Positions 45,591 through 55,617 are shown, counted from the stretch's first letter. The stretch: DNA of 64,000 nucleotides from Methylotenera_A aquatica (GCA_965601485.1 OZ271846.1:434001-498000), one strand, 5' to 3'. A program made the numbers and translations. The notes: a model not told the origin generated them from the letters alone.

Positions 45591-45604
45591 CCGTAGTAGA
45601 AACA

Positions 45605-45635
45605 AGGGGTTACGTGAGAGTGTAGCCCTTTTTTT
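45605..45635 (+). terminator. tRNA-Lys terminator carried with attachment copy B
   Basis: AGGGGTTAC pairs with GTAGCCCTT over 9 bp (with G-U pairs), 8-nt loop, then a run of T. It corresponds to the terminator after copy A but differs at several bases, so the two copies have diverged outside the core. Confidence 0.75.
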
Positions 45636-45647
45636 CGTCCAAAATAC

Positions 45648-45669
45648 CACTACACACCCACTACACACC
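45648..45669. repeat. CACTACACACC tandem repeat near attachment copy B
   Basis: Two perfect tandem copies of an 11-nt unit, 58 nt after the tRNA repeat. Short tandem arm-type repeats beside the core are typical of tyrosine-recombinase attachment sites. Similar boxes recur at 51232-51253. Confidence 0.5.
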
Positions 45670-45724
45670 GTTGCTGGTTTTTAACTTAGATAGTATGCTG
45701 TTTCTAACGTTAAGGACTTAGTTA

Positions 45725-45829
45725 ATGTCAGATAAAAACTCTTCCACGCATACCCTAATTGAGCGCCAGCTAAATGTATACCTGCGTGAGCGAAGCGCTA
45801 TATGTAAGAATCTTTTTACTCAGCAGTAA
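45725..45829 (+). pseudogene. Tyrosine integrase N-terminal remnant
   Basis: 34 codons read MSDKNSSTHTLIERQLNVYL then RERSA, the usual start of P4-like/tRNA-targeting tyrosine integrases (IERQLxVYLRERSxxWQ), then diverge and stop at TAA 45827. The recombinase core and catalytic RHRY region are absent. It sits 134 nt after the tRNA repeat, reading away from it, exactly where such an integrase should start. Confidence 0.6.
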
Positions 45830-46265
45830 CCGATCTTGCGAGAAATTTGCCCTACAAAAATATATTGTAGAAGGGTTTTTATTAGTCACTTTCCAAATAC
45901 GAGTATTTAGCTGCCCTGCTGCCACCTTGCGTAACTGGAATGAAAGCAATAAAATCTAAAATGAATAAAATATTAATAGTGATGCAAGCGATCAAGAAGT
46001 CGATTTTGAAGAGAAATCAATGTCGTTAAAAGACAACATATACTTCAACTTACCTTCTGAAATCAAAGTTGATGGGCTGATCGCAAATGACCTGAAGCAC
46101 AAACGTTTTGACTAAGTTGTTTGTGACTTCTTGGGGGGATTCCCTGAAGAGAAAAAATAGTTTTTACTGCATTCATGGCAACTGCTCAAGAAAAAAAGCT
46201 ATTTAACTAAACCAATTTTAAGTCACTTAAGTAGGGTAAGTAGCAAGTTATTTTTAAAGGGTAAT

Positions 46266-46565
46266 ATGCGTTACTGCATTTCAAAAATTATATTGTTAGC
46301 TTACCTATCAATTTCGTTTGCGTTTGCTGAAGAAGATAATTTGAATAGCCTGATTGGGAATGTAATTGACGGGGGCGTCATTTGTCCTTTGATTAAAACA
46401 AATGAAGGCAAAGTTTTTGCCTTGGTTGGGATTCTAAATAATAAGTTTGCCATTAACACCAAACTTGAGCTGGAAGGAATCTACATCAAGCGATCAATCT
46501 GCCAACAAGGTGATATAGCTTTTAGGATTGATAGAATATTAAAAATTAACGATGAGTTGCAGTAA
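46266..46565 (+). CDS. Small secreted protein before the RTX gene
   Basis: 99 aa with signal peptide cleaved near AFA-EE (residue 21) and a beta-rich body (VICPLIKTNEGKVFALVG). No family recognised; may be an OB-like fold. Ends 30 nt before the RTX/subtilase gene, so it may be co-transcribed with it. Confidence 0.65.
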   Translation: MRYCISKIILLAYLSISFAFAEEDNLNSLIGNVIDGGVICPLIKTNEGKVFALVGILNNKFAINTKLELEGIYIKRSICQQGDIAFRIDRILKINDELQ

Positions 46566-46595
46566 ACGAAATTTAAATCTTAAAAGGGTACATTT

Positions 46596-49500
46596 ATGAA
46601 AAAAGCCTATAAATACTCGAATTTTTTCAACTCATATTTTAATGATTCACACTCTGATTTTCAATTGCATTCAATAGGACTTGATAAGATAGATGAGACG
46701 GTCGAGCCAACCATATCGAATATCCCTATCGTTCAGCAAAACTTTGTTATAAGCCTGCTAAACCAACTAGACCTGACCGAATTTACAACTCGTTTTAACG
46801 ACATTAATTATTCCAATCAGCCTTACGCGCTTAATGGCCAAATCGAACATCATGACTTGATTGGATTGGACAACCAAACAAGAAATACGTCAAATTATTC
46901 TAGTCCCCTTTTGACACCTCAAGATATCCTTTATAGTCAGCAATGGCATTTTAATTGGATAGGTAGCATTGGACGCCCCAGTGCTTCAGCTAGTCGGGCT
47001 GGTATAGAGGCAGTTTGGGAAGACTATCGTGGGCAGTCCATAAAAGTTGGCATTTGGGATGATGGCGTGCAAAAGGATCACCCAGATTTAGCAAACAATT
47101 ACAACGCCTTATCACATGTCACCATCAATGGAACATTAAATAACGGTCAACCATTAACCAGTACCGATGGTCACGGCACTTCGGTTGCTGGTTTAATTGG
47201 TGCGGTTGGAAATACAATTGGCTTGACGGGTATCGCTTATGAATCGCAATTAACCGGGATTCGAATTTTTGGTGGGGTAGATGACATCAATAGCAATTGG
47301 AGTCGCTACTTACAGACCCTTGATAACCTCATTGAATTTGATATAACCAACCATAGCTATGGTGGCTCGCCACTTTTTTATGCTGACAGTGATGTTCAGA
47401 AATTTGCAAATGCTTCCGTGAATGGTCGTGGAGGCCTTGGTACTCTAAACGTTAAGTCAGCTGGTAACAGTAATATTGATGGCAATGGCGATGCATTAGA
47501 TGCTTCACGTCATACGGTTACCGTAGCGGCTACGGCCAGTAATGGACAGATAGCCTCCTACTCCACTTATGGTGCACATATTCTTATCTCGGCACCAGCA
47601 GCCTCAGTTACAACTGACCTTATGGGTTTAGGGAATGGCTACGATGGTCTCAGCGACTATAACTATACCAATCAATTCGGCGGCACATCGGCATCAGGCC
47701 CTGTAACAGCAGGGGTAATCGCTCTCATGTTAGATGCTAACGACCGACTCGGTTGGCGCGATGTACAAAACATCCTCGCCTATACCGCAAACGGTGCGGG
47801 AAGCCTATATACTGGAACTACAACCAATGAGAATTTTAGTTGGAAATGGAACGCTGCTGAAAACTGGAACGGTGGAGGTATGCATTACAGTGAAGATTAT
47901 GGTTATGGCATTGTAAATGCATTCGGAGCTGTAAGGATGGCCGAAGTATGGAGTATTCTCTATGATGGATCTCCACTTACATCCGCAAATGAGGTCATGG
48001 TGACAACTGGCAATGTTGCTGTTAACCTTCAAATATCAGACTTACAGACCCTTAGTTATACTCTTAATGTCAGTCAAAATATCAGTTTAGAACATTTAGA
48101 CTTGACGATTAATCTAAATCATACTTATTTTACTGATCTGAGGATAAGACTCACTTCTCCTTCCGGGACCACTTATACGCTTTATAACGGCTCATCTGGC
48201 AACGCAAGCACCGCAGACATTGGAATAAATTATAGTTTTGGAGTCGATGGTTTACGCGGTGAAAAAAGTCAGGGTACTTGGACATTATCGATCCAAGATG
48301 CTTTTTTATCGGATACTGGAACATTAAACTCAATTAACTTTACTGGCTATGGATCATTAGAATCAGTAAATGATGTTTATCACTATACTGAGGGAATATT
48401 GGATGTTATTGCCCTAAATCAGGGGCAAAACCGGATTAATCTCTCGGACAGTGACGGTGGAATTGATTGGATTAATGCTGCTGCTTTTTCTCGAGATTTA
48501 GTAATATCACTAGAATCTGGTAATACTTCTACAATTGATAATCAGGCTTTTCTTACCATTTCAAATGATGGAACAGTCATTGAGAATATCGCTTCTGGAG
48601 ATGGTGGCGATACCATCACTGGTAATAATGCAGACAATATGATTTATGGAGGCAGAGGAAATGACATCATTAACGGTGGAGGTGGGATTGATACGGCAAT
48701 TTTTAGAGGCCTATCAGCAAACTATGTTATTTCATTAATTAATGGTAGCACCACGATTACTGGACTTGATGGCATTGATACGCTGTTTGGAATTGAGTTC
48801 TTAAAATTCGATGATGTAAAACAATCTGTTGAGTTTGCTCCCGATATAACCGCACCGAGCCTTATATCATCGACTCCATCTGACAACTCAACGGACATCT
48901 CGGATACAGCAAATATTATCTTAACATTCAATGAAAACGTTGTTTTAGGAAACGGCAATATCACGCTTACTAATGGCGCTGGCGATACTCGAGTAATTAT
49001 CGCAAATGACTCTTCGCAGGTAAGTGTGAATAATAACGTTGTTACAATTAATCCTACTAGCAACTTAAGTTTTGCAAGCGGATATTATCTGATGGTAGAA
49101 GCGGATGCCATTAGCGATGCAAGTGGCAATGATTTTATTATTAATAATTCAGATACGCTTAATTTTAGTACAATCAGTAACATTAATATCATCAATGGTA
49201 CTAGTCTTGCTGACACTCTATATGGCACAACTGGGGATGATAGTATTTATGGATTTGGCGAGAATGACACTCTCGATGGTGGCGCCGGCATTGACACCCT
49301 CATCGGAGATGCAGGCGATGATACTTACATTGTAGATTTAAATGCTAATGGTACCTTACAAGACACCATCACCGAGATTGCCTTAACCACCAACAACGAT
49401 ACCGTACAGCTTCGTGGCACATCCACAAACACTGCCGCAGCCACCTTAACGCTATCAGTCAATCTGGAACACCTTGATGCTAGCAATACTGGATCAAGCC

Positions 49501-51059
49501 TACTTAATCTCACGGGCAACGTTGCCAACAACCGACTCACAGGCAATGCTGCTAATAACATCCTTAATGGACTAGCCGGTGCAGACACCATGGCAGGTGG
49601 GGCTGGCAATGATACTTACGTAATAGACAATGTAAGTGACACAGTTGTTGAAAATAACAATGAAGGGGCTGACTTAGTACAAGTCGCCATTGCAACCACT
49701 GGCGGCACCTTTGTCCTGGGTAATCATGTAGAGAATGCCACCCTCATCAATACCGTTGCTTACAGCCTCACGGGCAATGATCTCAATAATATATTGACTG
49801 GCAATGCGGCAGCGAACACCTTAATTGGTGGCGCCGGCATTGACACCCTCATCGGAGATGCAGGCGATGATACTTACATTGTAGATTTAAATGCTAATGG
49901 TACCTTACAAGACACCATCACCGAGATTGCCTTAACCACCAACAACGATACCGTACAGCTTCGTGGCACATCCACAAACACTGCCGCAGCCACCTTAACG
50001 CTATCAGTCAATCTGGAACACCTTGATGCTAGCAATACTGGATCAAGCCTACTTAATCTCACGGGCAACGTTGCCAACAACCGACTCACAGGCAATGCTG
50101 CTAATAACATCCTTAATGGACTAGCCGGTGCAGACACCATGGCAGGTGGAGCTGGCAATGACACTTACGTAGTAGACAATGCAGGCGACACAGTTGTTGA
50201 AAATAACAATGAAGGGACTGACTTAGCACAAGTCGCCATTGCAACCAGAGGCGGCACCTTTGTCCTGGGTAATCATGTAGAGAATGCCACCCTCACCAAT
50301 ACCATTGCTTACAGCCTCACAGGCAATGATCTCAACAATATATTGACTGGCAACGCCGCAGCCAACACTTTAACAGGCGGTATTGGCAACGACAACTTAA
50401 ACGGTCTTGCTGGAGCAGACACCATGATAGGTGGTGTGGGTGATGACACCTATGTGGTCGATAATGCAGGAGATATTGTAAGAGAACTGATTGCTGATGC
50501 TGGTACTGACCTTGTGCAGTCTTCAGTGACTTACAGCCTCGATACAGTTAACGCAGTTGGAGCAGAAAATCTCACGCTTACCGGAACCGGTAGAATCAAT
50601 GGTACAGGCAATGGGCTTAATAACATCATCACGGGCAATAGTGGTGTCAACATTCTTAGTGGTGGTGCAGGTGATGATACTCTGATAGGTGGATTAGGTA
50701 ATGACACGCTCACAGGTGGCCTTGGAGCAGATATCTTTACTTTTAACACAGCATTAAACGCTAATAATAATAGAGACACCATTACTGACTTCATCTCTGG
50801 CACTGACAAAATCTCCTTAGAAAATGCGATTATGACGGGCTTAGGTATCACAACAGGCGCTTTAACTGCGGATCAGTTTTTTGCATCGAGCACTGCCGTA
50901 AGAGGAAATGATGCGAGTGATCGAATTGTGTACAACACCACCTCGGGCGCGCTTTATTATGATGCTGATGGCAGTGGTTCAGGTGCTGCAGTTCAAATCG
51001 CCCTTATTGGAGCAACGACACATCCCACACTGACCAATGGTGATTTCTTTATTGTTTAG
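46596..51059 (+). CDS. Secreted RTX exoprotein with subtilisin (S8) and P domains
   Basis: 1487 aa. No N-terminal signal peptide, as expected for type I secretion by a C-terminal signal. Domains: subtilase (about 120-445) with catalytic Asp in IWDDGVQ (~153), His in DGHGTSVAG (~192) and Ser in GGTSASGP (~364); proprotein-convertase P domain (~490-590); first RTX nonapeptides (~668-700); bacterial Ig-like domain (~750-860); then RTX/beta-roll cassettes (~870-1385) and a serralysin-type C-terminal end. The catalytic triad is complete. Within the repeat part a 183-residue unit is tandemly duplicated. No T1SS genes are next to it. Confidence 0.92.
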   Translation: MKKAYKYSNFFNSYFNDSHSDFQLHSIGLDKIDETVEPTISNIPIVQQNFVISLLNQLDLTEFTTRFNDINYSNQPYALNGQIEHHDLIGLDNQTRNTSNYSSPLLTPQDILYSQQWHFNWIGSIGRPSASASRAGIEAVWEDYRGQSIKVGIWDDGVQKDHPDLANNYNALSHVTINGTLNNGQPLTSTDGHGTSVAGLIGAVGNTIGLTGIAYESQLTGIRIFGGVDDINSNWSRYLQTLDNLIEFDITNHSYGGSPLFYADSDVQKFANASVNGRGGLGTLNVKSAGNSNIDGNGDALDASRHTVTVAATASNGQIASYSTYGAHILISAPAASVTTDLMGLGNGYDGLSDYNYTNQFGGTSASGPVTAGVIALMLDANDRLGWRDVQNILAYTANGAGSLYTGTTTNENFSWKWNAAENWNGGGMHYSEDYGYGIVNAFGAVRMAEVWSILYDGSPLTSANEVMVTTGNVAVNLQISDLQTLSYTLNVSQNISLEHLDLTINLNHTYFTDLRIRLTSPSGTTYTLYNGSSGNASTADIGINYSFGVDGLRGEKSQGTWTLSIQDAFLSDTGTLNSINFTGYGSLESVNDVYHYTEGILDVIALNQGQNRINLSDSDGGIDWINAAAFSRDLVISLESGNTSTIDNQAFLTISNDGTVIENIASGDGGDTITGNNADNMIYGGRGNDIINGGGGIDTAIFRGLSANYVISLINGSTTITGLDGIDTLFGIEFLKFDDVKQSVEFAPDITAPSLISSTPSDNSTDISDTANIILTFNENVVLGNGNITLTNGAGDTRVIIANDSSQVSVNNNVVTINPTSNLSFASGYYLMVEADAISDASGNDFIINNSDTLNFSTISNINIINGTSLADTLYGTTGDDSIYGFGENDTLDGGAGIDTLIGDAGDDTYIVDLNANGTLQDTITEIALTTNNDTVQLRGTSTNTAAATLTLSVNLEHLDASNTGSSLLNLTGNVANNRLTGNAANNILNGLAGADTMAGGAGNDTYVIDNVSDTVVENNNEGADLVQVAIATTGGTFVLGNHVENATLINTVAYSLTGNDLNNILTGNAAANTLIGGAGIDTLIGDAGDDTYIVDLNANGTLQDTITEIALTTNNDTVQLRGTSTNTAAATLTLSVNLEHLDASNTGSSLLNLTGNVANNRLTGNAANNILNGLAGADTMAGGAGNDTYVVDNAGDTVVENNNEGTDLAQVAIATRGGTFVLGNHVENATLTNTIAYSLTGNDLNNILTGNAAANTLTGGIGNDNLNGLAGADTMIGGVGDDTYVVDNAGDIVRELIADAGTDLVQSSVTYSLDTVNAVGAENLTLTGTGRINGTGNGLNNIITGNSGVNILSGGAGDDTLIGGLGNDTLTGGLGADIFTFNTALNANNNRDTITDFISGTDKISLENAIMTGLGITTGALTADQFFASSTAVRGNDASDRIVYNTTSGALYYDADGSGSGAAVQIALIGATTHPTLTNGDFFIV
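49278..50149 (+). repeat. 549-nt tandem duplication inside the RTX gene
   Basis: Copy 1 starts at 49278 and copy 2 at 49827. The first 323 nt of each (49278-49600 and 49827-50149) are identical base for base, synonymous sites included; the rest of the unit is slightly diverged. In frame (183 codons), so it lengthens the beta-roll region by one cassette. Recent duplication or gene conversion. Confidence 0.9.
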
Positions 51060-51498
51060 ATTATTTACCCAAAGTACTTTTAATCTCTTCTATACGCTAA
51101 TAGAAAAAGCTAATGTTGATAGCAGCCTTATTATGATTAATGATTAACGTTTTAAGAGTTCCTAGCGCTTGAAAGAGATGCATGAACCGTTACCTAAAGT
51201 AACGCTTAATCGACTTGGTGTGTAGTGGAAGCACTACACACTTTACTACACATCAAATATAACCTGTTGATTATGATGATGTCGCCTTGAGTAACTAGCT
51301 CGGTGAGTTTTGAGCCTTCAGTTCGATTTGCAAATTAAATACCACCGCTAACGCCGGCTTCAATGAATATGCTTTCTTCACTGAGCTCTAGTCCTTTAGA
51401 AATAGCGTAACTAAGGATTTGTCTTTTCTGCTATCTTATGAGTTATAAAAAACTTTAAGCTTTTTTATCAGTTATTATTTTCATAGGAAGTCAATTAA
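51060..51498. other. 439-nt intergenic region with hairpin
   Basis: No gene seen. A hairpin TGTGTAGTG / CACTACACA (51219-51240, loop GAAG) is followed by ACTACACAT (51245-51253), resembling the CACTACACACC boxes at 45648. The region also carries the promoter for the next gene. Confidence 0.5.
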
Positions 51499-52188
51499 TT
51501 GCTAGCTTTAAAAATAATTAAAAAATTTCAATATCTCATTCTTATTCTTACACTTGGATTAATTTATCCAAGTTTCGCAATAGAGATACCTAGAGGCGAT
51601 ATCTTATTAAATATCGCCACGCAATGCATAAACCCTAAAGCTCAAAATTATTGCAATCAATGTATATCCCCTAGAACTGAAGGCAATTGTGGAAATATCA
51701 GAGAGTGCAAAAATACTACTGAAGTTTGGTCTGAAAATGAACAGTTTGTTGCTATTAGAGATATTAAAATGTGTGGCTGTGCTAAAGGCTTCATTCACGG
51801 TTTAGCCATGCCTAAATACGAGGTGACAGGAGTTGAAGATATAAGGCGTCCAGAAGAAATCTGGCAGTTTGCCTGGGACACCTCTAAAAAAATTATTGAG
51901 CCCGATTTAATAGCTTTAGCAGTAAATCCAAAATCTCGCCGCAGTCAAAATCAGCTGCATGTGCATTTGGTTCGAATTGATCCAAAAGTGAAAAATAAAT
52001 TTAATACATATAGCTATGCGTACGTAAAAAATCTGGAACATGTTTGGGAAACTGCTGATAAATTAGCAGCAAAAAACTCTTTAATTGACTATGGCATTTT
52101 AGTAACTCAAGCTACTTCGAATCAATTTATTGTTTTAATTACCCCAAATAGTCCAGAAGGTGAATTTACCATTTGGAATTGCAATTAA
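51499..52188 (+). CDS. cdh: CDP-diacylglycerol pyrophosphatase
   Basis: 229 aa. Hydrolyses CDP-diacylglycerol to CMP and phosphatidate; HIT-like fold. Seen: an N-terminal signal/anchor segment (about 11-27), FIHGLAMPKYEVTGVEDI, and RSQNQLHVHLVR with the catalytic His pair. Starts with TTG at 51499, supported by AGGAAG about 8 nt upstream and no nearby ATG. Cys-rich segment (51640-51730) before the core is unusual. Confidence 0.85.
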   Translation: MLALKIIKKFQYLILILTLGLIYPSFAIEIPRGDILLNIATQCINPKAQNYCNQCISPRTEGNCGNIRECKNTTEVWSENEQFVAIRDIKMCGCAKGFIHGLAMPKYEVTGVEDIRRPEEIWQFAWDTSKKIIEPDLIALAVNPKSRRSQNQLHVHLVRIDPKVKNKFNTYSYAYVKNLEHVWETADKLAAKNSLIDYGILVTQATSNQFIVLITPNSPEGEFTIWNCN

Positions 52189-52273
52189 GCTTTGTACCAA
52201 AACACTATTCAAAGCATCACCGCTCTTTAGGCAATTTAAAGTTTATTAGTCCTCCGACTTTGCCTAGGGAAAT

Positions 52274-54013
52274 TCAGTTCGAAATCTTATCCAGTTTACC
52301 TGGATACAAACTTTTCCAGAATTTGCAGCTATGGCTAGTTTCAGCATCGTACATATGTATGTTAGCTGCCGACATATTCAGCACTGAAGGTTTAGCGCCG
52401 CTATTGTATGGCTGCCATGCAGGCAGACCCTTTGCTGCGGGTTGGCCTTTATACGCAAAGCTTGCCCAGTAATTTACGATATCATTGCCCAGCTTTTCAG
52501 ATTCTTTTGATAGCTCAGGTGCGTTAATCTGCTTTGTATTTGAATAGCGCGGAAATATAAAATTGATAATAGATGAGTGCACTGCGCCTAATTTAAAATC
52601 AGGGTACGGCTCTGCAATACCCACACCATTTACCACAGAGTTAGGCTCACTAAACTCAAATTGATAAACCGGGATACCTAAAGCATGTTTGGCAGCGGTT
52701 TCCAGTATTGAGTTTGTGGTTTGCAAATACAGGCAATTGTTTATGCCGATTGCCGGATTATAGTCTGACAAAATCGAACCCAATGCTGAAGGCACTGCAC
52801 TCTCTGTTGACCAGCCTTCTGCGGGCGTGTATCTGCTAGCGATTGTTTGCACCTGGTCTTTGGTGTAAAAAGAACCCAACCAGGTATTAAAAGACTCAGC
52901 ATTTAAGGCCGGGCCTTTGCCTGCTTTCCAGTTTTGCCACCAATAGCCCACATACAGCCTGATTTCATTAGTCATGCCACCTACCATCAATGGCACCGCC
53001 TTAAACTGCCCACTGTCGAGCGCAGTTTTTACAGATCTGGGAATAGTTGCATTTGGATAATGCTCTGAGCCTACTACCGGCGCAAAAGGGATTAAATCCA
53101 ATGGGTTTTTATCTGCATAGGCACCCTGCACTGCCAATATTTTTTCTACAGATGCCTGGTCTTTACTATGCATGCAAGCCAAAACACTGGCGTTATCGCC
53201 CTTGCAGCCCAGTGCATCTGAAATTGCAACGCCGGTTTTTTCTGCAACATCTACCGTTTTAAGGTGCGATAAACAACCGGCACTGGTCATGATTGCCTTG
53301 TGAAACAGGCCAGTTACTTTTTCCGGGCTAGCCAAATGCATGCAAATAGAAGCTGCACCAGCAGACTCGCCTGCTAGTGTTACATTTTTGGGGTCACCCC
53401 CAAAGGAGTCTATGTTATTCTGCACCCATTTTAAAGCTGCGCGCTGATCTTCAAGGCCGTAGTTACCATTTAACTGGTTGGCATTTGTAAAGGCTGGGTG
53501 CGGCATAAACCCTAAAACACCAAGACGGTAATTAGGGGTCACCACAATCAACCGGCCTTTATTTGCCAGCTTGTCATTTCGATACAGGTTAGATGAACCA
53601 CCCACAAAGGCGCCACCGTGAATCCAGAACAATACTGGCAGCTTTTCACCATCTCGAATATCGGCTGGAATGCTCACATTCAAATTCAGGCAGTCTTCAG
53701 TGGTGCTAGCATCGGTAAGGTTAAAGCGCGCCTGCTGCGGGCAGGCGTTTCCAAACGCGCTGGCATCTCGCACGCCCTCCCATGGTTTTGGTAGTGCCGG
53801 CATAGCCCAGCGCAGATTACCTTCAGGCGCTGCGGCATAGGGAATTCCACGAAATTCAATAGCTCCGTTACGTTCGACACCTTTAACAGCACCATATTGA
53901 GTTTGTGCATTGAGCGTGCTTTTAATATTAGTGCTTTGATTGATACAGGAGGCGAGCGTGCAGGTTGCCAGAATTAATAGCGACTTAATTAGTTTTGATT
54001 GTTTTTTTATCAT
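52274..54013 (-). CDS. Carboxylesterase type B lipoprotein
   Basis: 579 aa alpha/beta-hydrolase. Seen: lipobox LASC (Cys23), FRGIPYAAAPEGNLRW, EDCLNLNV, oxyanion HGGAF, nucleophile GESAGA near residue 215-220, acidic Glu in GGMTNEIRLY and His in KLGAVHSS. The triad is complete, so it should hydrolyse esters at the cell envelope. Substrate unknown. Faces cdh tail-to-tail with an 85-nt gap. Confidence 0.93.
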   Translation of the reverse strand: MIKKQSKLIKSLLILATCTLASCINQSTNIKSTLNAQTQYGAVKGVERNGAIEFRGIPYAAAPEGNLRWAMPALPKPWEGVRDASAFGNACPQQARFNLTDASTTEDCLNLNVSIPADIRDGEKLPVLFWIHGGAFVGGSSNLYRNDKLANKGRLIVVTPNYRLGVLGFMPHPAFTNANQLNGNYGLEDQRAALKWVQNNIDSFGGDPKNVTLAGESAGAASICMHLASPEKVTGLFHKAIMTSAGCLSHLKTVDVAEKTGVAISDALGCKGDNASVLACMHSKDQASVEKILAVQGAYADKNPLDLIPFAPVVGSEHYPNATIPRSVKTALDSGQFKAVPLMVGGMTNEIRLYVGYWWQNWKAGKGPALNAESFNTWLGSFYTKDQVQTIASRYTPAEGWSTESAVPSALGSILSDYNPAIGINNCLYLQTTNSILETAAKHALGIPVYQFEFSEPNSVVNGVGIAEPYPDFKLGAVHSSIINFIFPRYSNTKQINAPELSKESEKLGNDIVNYWASFAYKGQPAAKGLPAWQPYNSGAKPSVLNMSAANIHMYDAETSHSCKFWKSLYPGKLDKISN

Positions 54014-54287
54014 CTGAATTCCCTATCCCAACCTTACGAAAGTAGTTGGATTATTCTCGTTTTAAGACGAATTAAAGTAAACATTTAAATGCTAATATTT
54101 CCTTTAAGTAATGTTGGCTATAGCTATCCTAATAGCCTGTTATAGCCACTAAGTTTAACCACATGTGTGCCGAAATATAATCTTGCGCAACCCTGATGTT
54201 AGGCTATTATTCACTGGCAAATTTTGTTGAGAAAGCGAACGTCATTCCACCTATAAATCCCCACCTTAAATATCACCCCTCCAAAAG

Positions 54288-54309
54288 CAAAAAAGAGCCG
54301 AAGCTCCTT
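54288..54309 (-). terminator. Terminator of the PEP-CTERM gene
   Basis: On the minus strand GGAGC-TTCG-GCTC hairpin with UUCG tetraloop followed by TTTTTT, 26 nt after the gene's stop codon. A classic rho-independent terminator. Confidence 0.8.
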
Positions 54310-54334
54310 TCTGTTCTAACTAATTTAAGTTTAA

Positions 54335-55015
54335 TTAAGCTTGAGTATTTTTACGACGACGTACTGCAGCACCCATAACGCCTAATCCAGCTAATAGCAT
54401 AGCGTAAGTTTCTGGCTCTGGTACTGGCGCAGCAATTCGTCCCGGTGAACCAATTTGGTTAGCAGTATTAAACGCCTCAAATGCGCCGTTTGTGCCAACA
54501 ACACTTAATTGTGAGATGGTTGTATTGTTTAAACCTGCTGCGTTGTCAAAAGTTTGTAAAGGATTTACAGCATCAGATGCGCCAAATACAACATTAGCCT
54601 GAAGCGCACCAGTATTGTTGTAAATGTTAACTGCATCACCACCACCGCTTAATCCAACGCGAGTGCCAGTATAGTTACCAATTTGCAAACCTACGGGTAC
54701 GTTTGTGCCAAACCAAGTGCTCAGAAAACTCGCTGTTGCAGCATTTTCTGTGAATATCACAGATTCGCCAGCTGCGATGCTAGTAATGCCTGTAAGGTTC
54801 TTTTTTTCAGTGCCATTTGAATCATCATCCATTTGCCAACCAGTAATATCAACAGCAGAAGAACCAATATTCGTCAATTCGAACCAGTCGGTTAAGTAAG
54901 TAGAACCACCAGAATTTCCCCATGGAGTAACTTCGGTAATTCTGATTTCCGCATTTGCTTGAGTTGTCAATACGGATAGCATTGCTAACGCTATTAAAGA
55001 TAATGATTTTTTCAT
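54335..55015 (-). CDS. Lamin-tail domain protein with PEP-CTERM anchor
   Basis: 226 aa exported protein. Seen: signal peptide ending ANA-EI (residue 22), lamin-tail/LTD-like domain (WFELTNIGSSAVDITGWQMD near 44-63), and a C-terminal PEP-CTERM sorting signal (VPEPETYAMLLAGLGVMGAA followed by RRRK). The sorting signal implies exosortase processing and surface or EPS association; no exosortase gene is in the window. Confidence 0.92.
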   Translation of the reverse strand: MKKSLSLIALAMLSVLTTQANAEIRITEVTPWGNSGGSTYLTDWFELTNIGSSAVDITGWQMDDDSNGTEKKNLTGITSIAAGESVIFTENAATASFLSTWFGTNVPVGLQIGNYTGTRVGLSGGGDAVNIYNNTGALQANVVFGASDAVNPLQTFDNAAGLNNTTISQLSVVGTNGAFEAFNTANQIGSPGRIAAPVPEPETYAMLLAGLGVMGAAVRRRKNTQA

Positions 55016-55386
55016 TTATATACCCTTGAAGTTTGAAATTTAAAACTATTGATAAACTTAATTTATATTTTACATTACACGCAAATTGTGACAAAACAAC
55101 AACTTTAAAATAGTCTATTCAGATTATATTTATAAAAAACTGACAATTATTCTATGTGCAATTTGAGTAAAAAATACTATTTTAAAATAGCAACACGTTG
55201 ATTAGTATGGAATTATTCAGCGTCTTAATTTTGTAATGAATTAAGATACTCAAACAGCGTTATGTAACCAACATTTTTTTAATAAAATTACTCTGAATAA
55301 CAATTAAACATATCTACAATTAATCGACACTTAGAGTCGTTCATATAGCATCGATGTTGAATTACCAACCTAACAAGGAGAACGTC
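55016..55386. other. AT-rich intergenic region
   Basis: About 370 nt of AT-rich sequence between the PEP-CTERM promoter and a decayed gene. No hairpin or gene convincing enough to call; AAGGAG just before 55387 is the ribosome site of the DUF6641 remnant. Confidence 0.6.
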
Positions 55387-55596
55387 ATGCCACTTCTTTC
55401 AGAGTTAAAAGCAGTCAATGTAAGTCGTCCTAAGCATTTACCACCCATTCTCATGAATTGAAACAAGCTAATTGCTGGTTTTCACAAGCAATTAGAGGGC
55501 ATTAAAGCCAGACTAAGGGGCGAGGATTATGTAACTACACCGGACAACCAAACTATTGAAAGTAGGACGTCAATGGTTTCAATTATTGATCTCTAA
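55387..55596 (+). pseudogene. DUF6641-like gene, broken and truncated
   Basis: Reads MPLLSELKAVNVSRPKHLPP, ILMN, stop, then in the same frame NKLIAGFHKQLEGIKARLRG EDYVTT before diverging to a stop at 55594. The pattern matches the N-terminus of DUF6641 proteins (LLSxLK...RNKLI...L). The internal TGA could be a CGA-to-TGA change. A good AAGGAG precedes the ATG. The C-terminal half is lost. Confidence 0.6.
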
Positions 55597-55617
55597 TGAT
55601 TATTTACCGTAATTTTA

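Larger units (their letters stand above)
45370..46265. other. Non-coding region with attachment copy B and integrase remnant
   Basis: About 900 nt. Contains the tRNA-Lys repeat (45541-45590), its terminator, an 11-bp tandem repeat (45648-45669), the integrase N-terminal remnant (45725-45829), and AT-rich sequence to 46265 with only short frames (for example a 31-codon one at about 46020) that I do not call as genes. Confidence 0.6.

Noticed and set aside
45774..45959. 61-codon + strand frame after the integrase stub
   Set aside because: Out of frame with the integrase remnant and overlaps it, no ribosome site, no recognisable protein pattern.
46020..46115. 31-codon frame MSLKDNIYFNLPSE...
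   Set aside because: Too short and without a clear ribosome site; perhaps a gene remnant, but nothing supports a call.
49278..50376. CRISPR-like or non-coding tandem array
   Set aside because: The repeats are in frame within the RTX protein and encode beta-roll cassettes.
52173..52472. 99-codon reading frame after cdh
   Set aside because: It is antisense to the 3' end of the carboxylesterase gene and has no family pattern or ribosome site.
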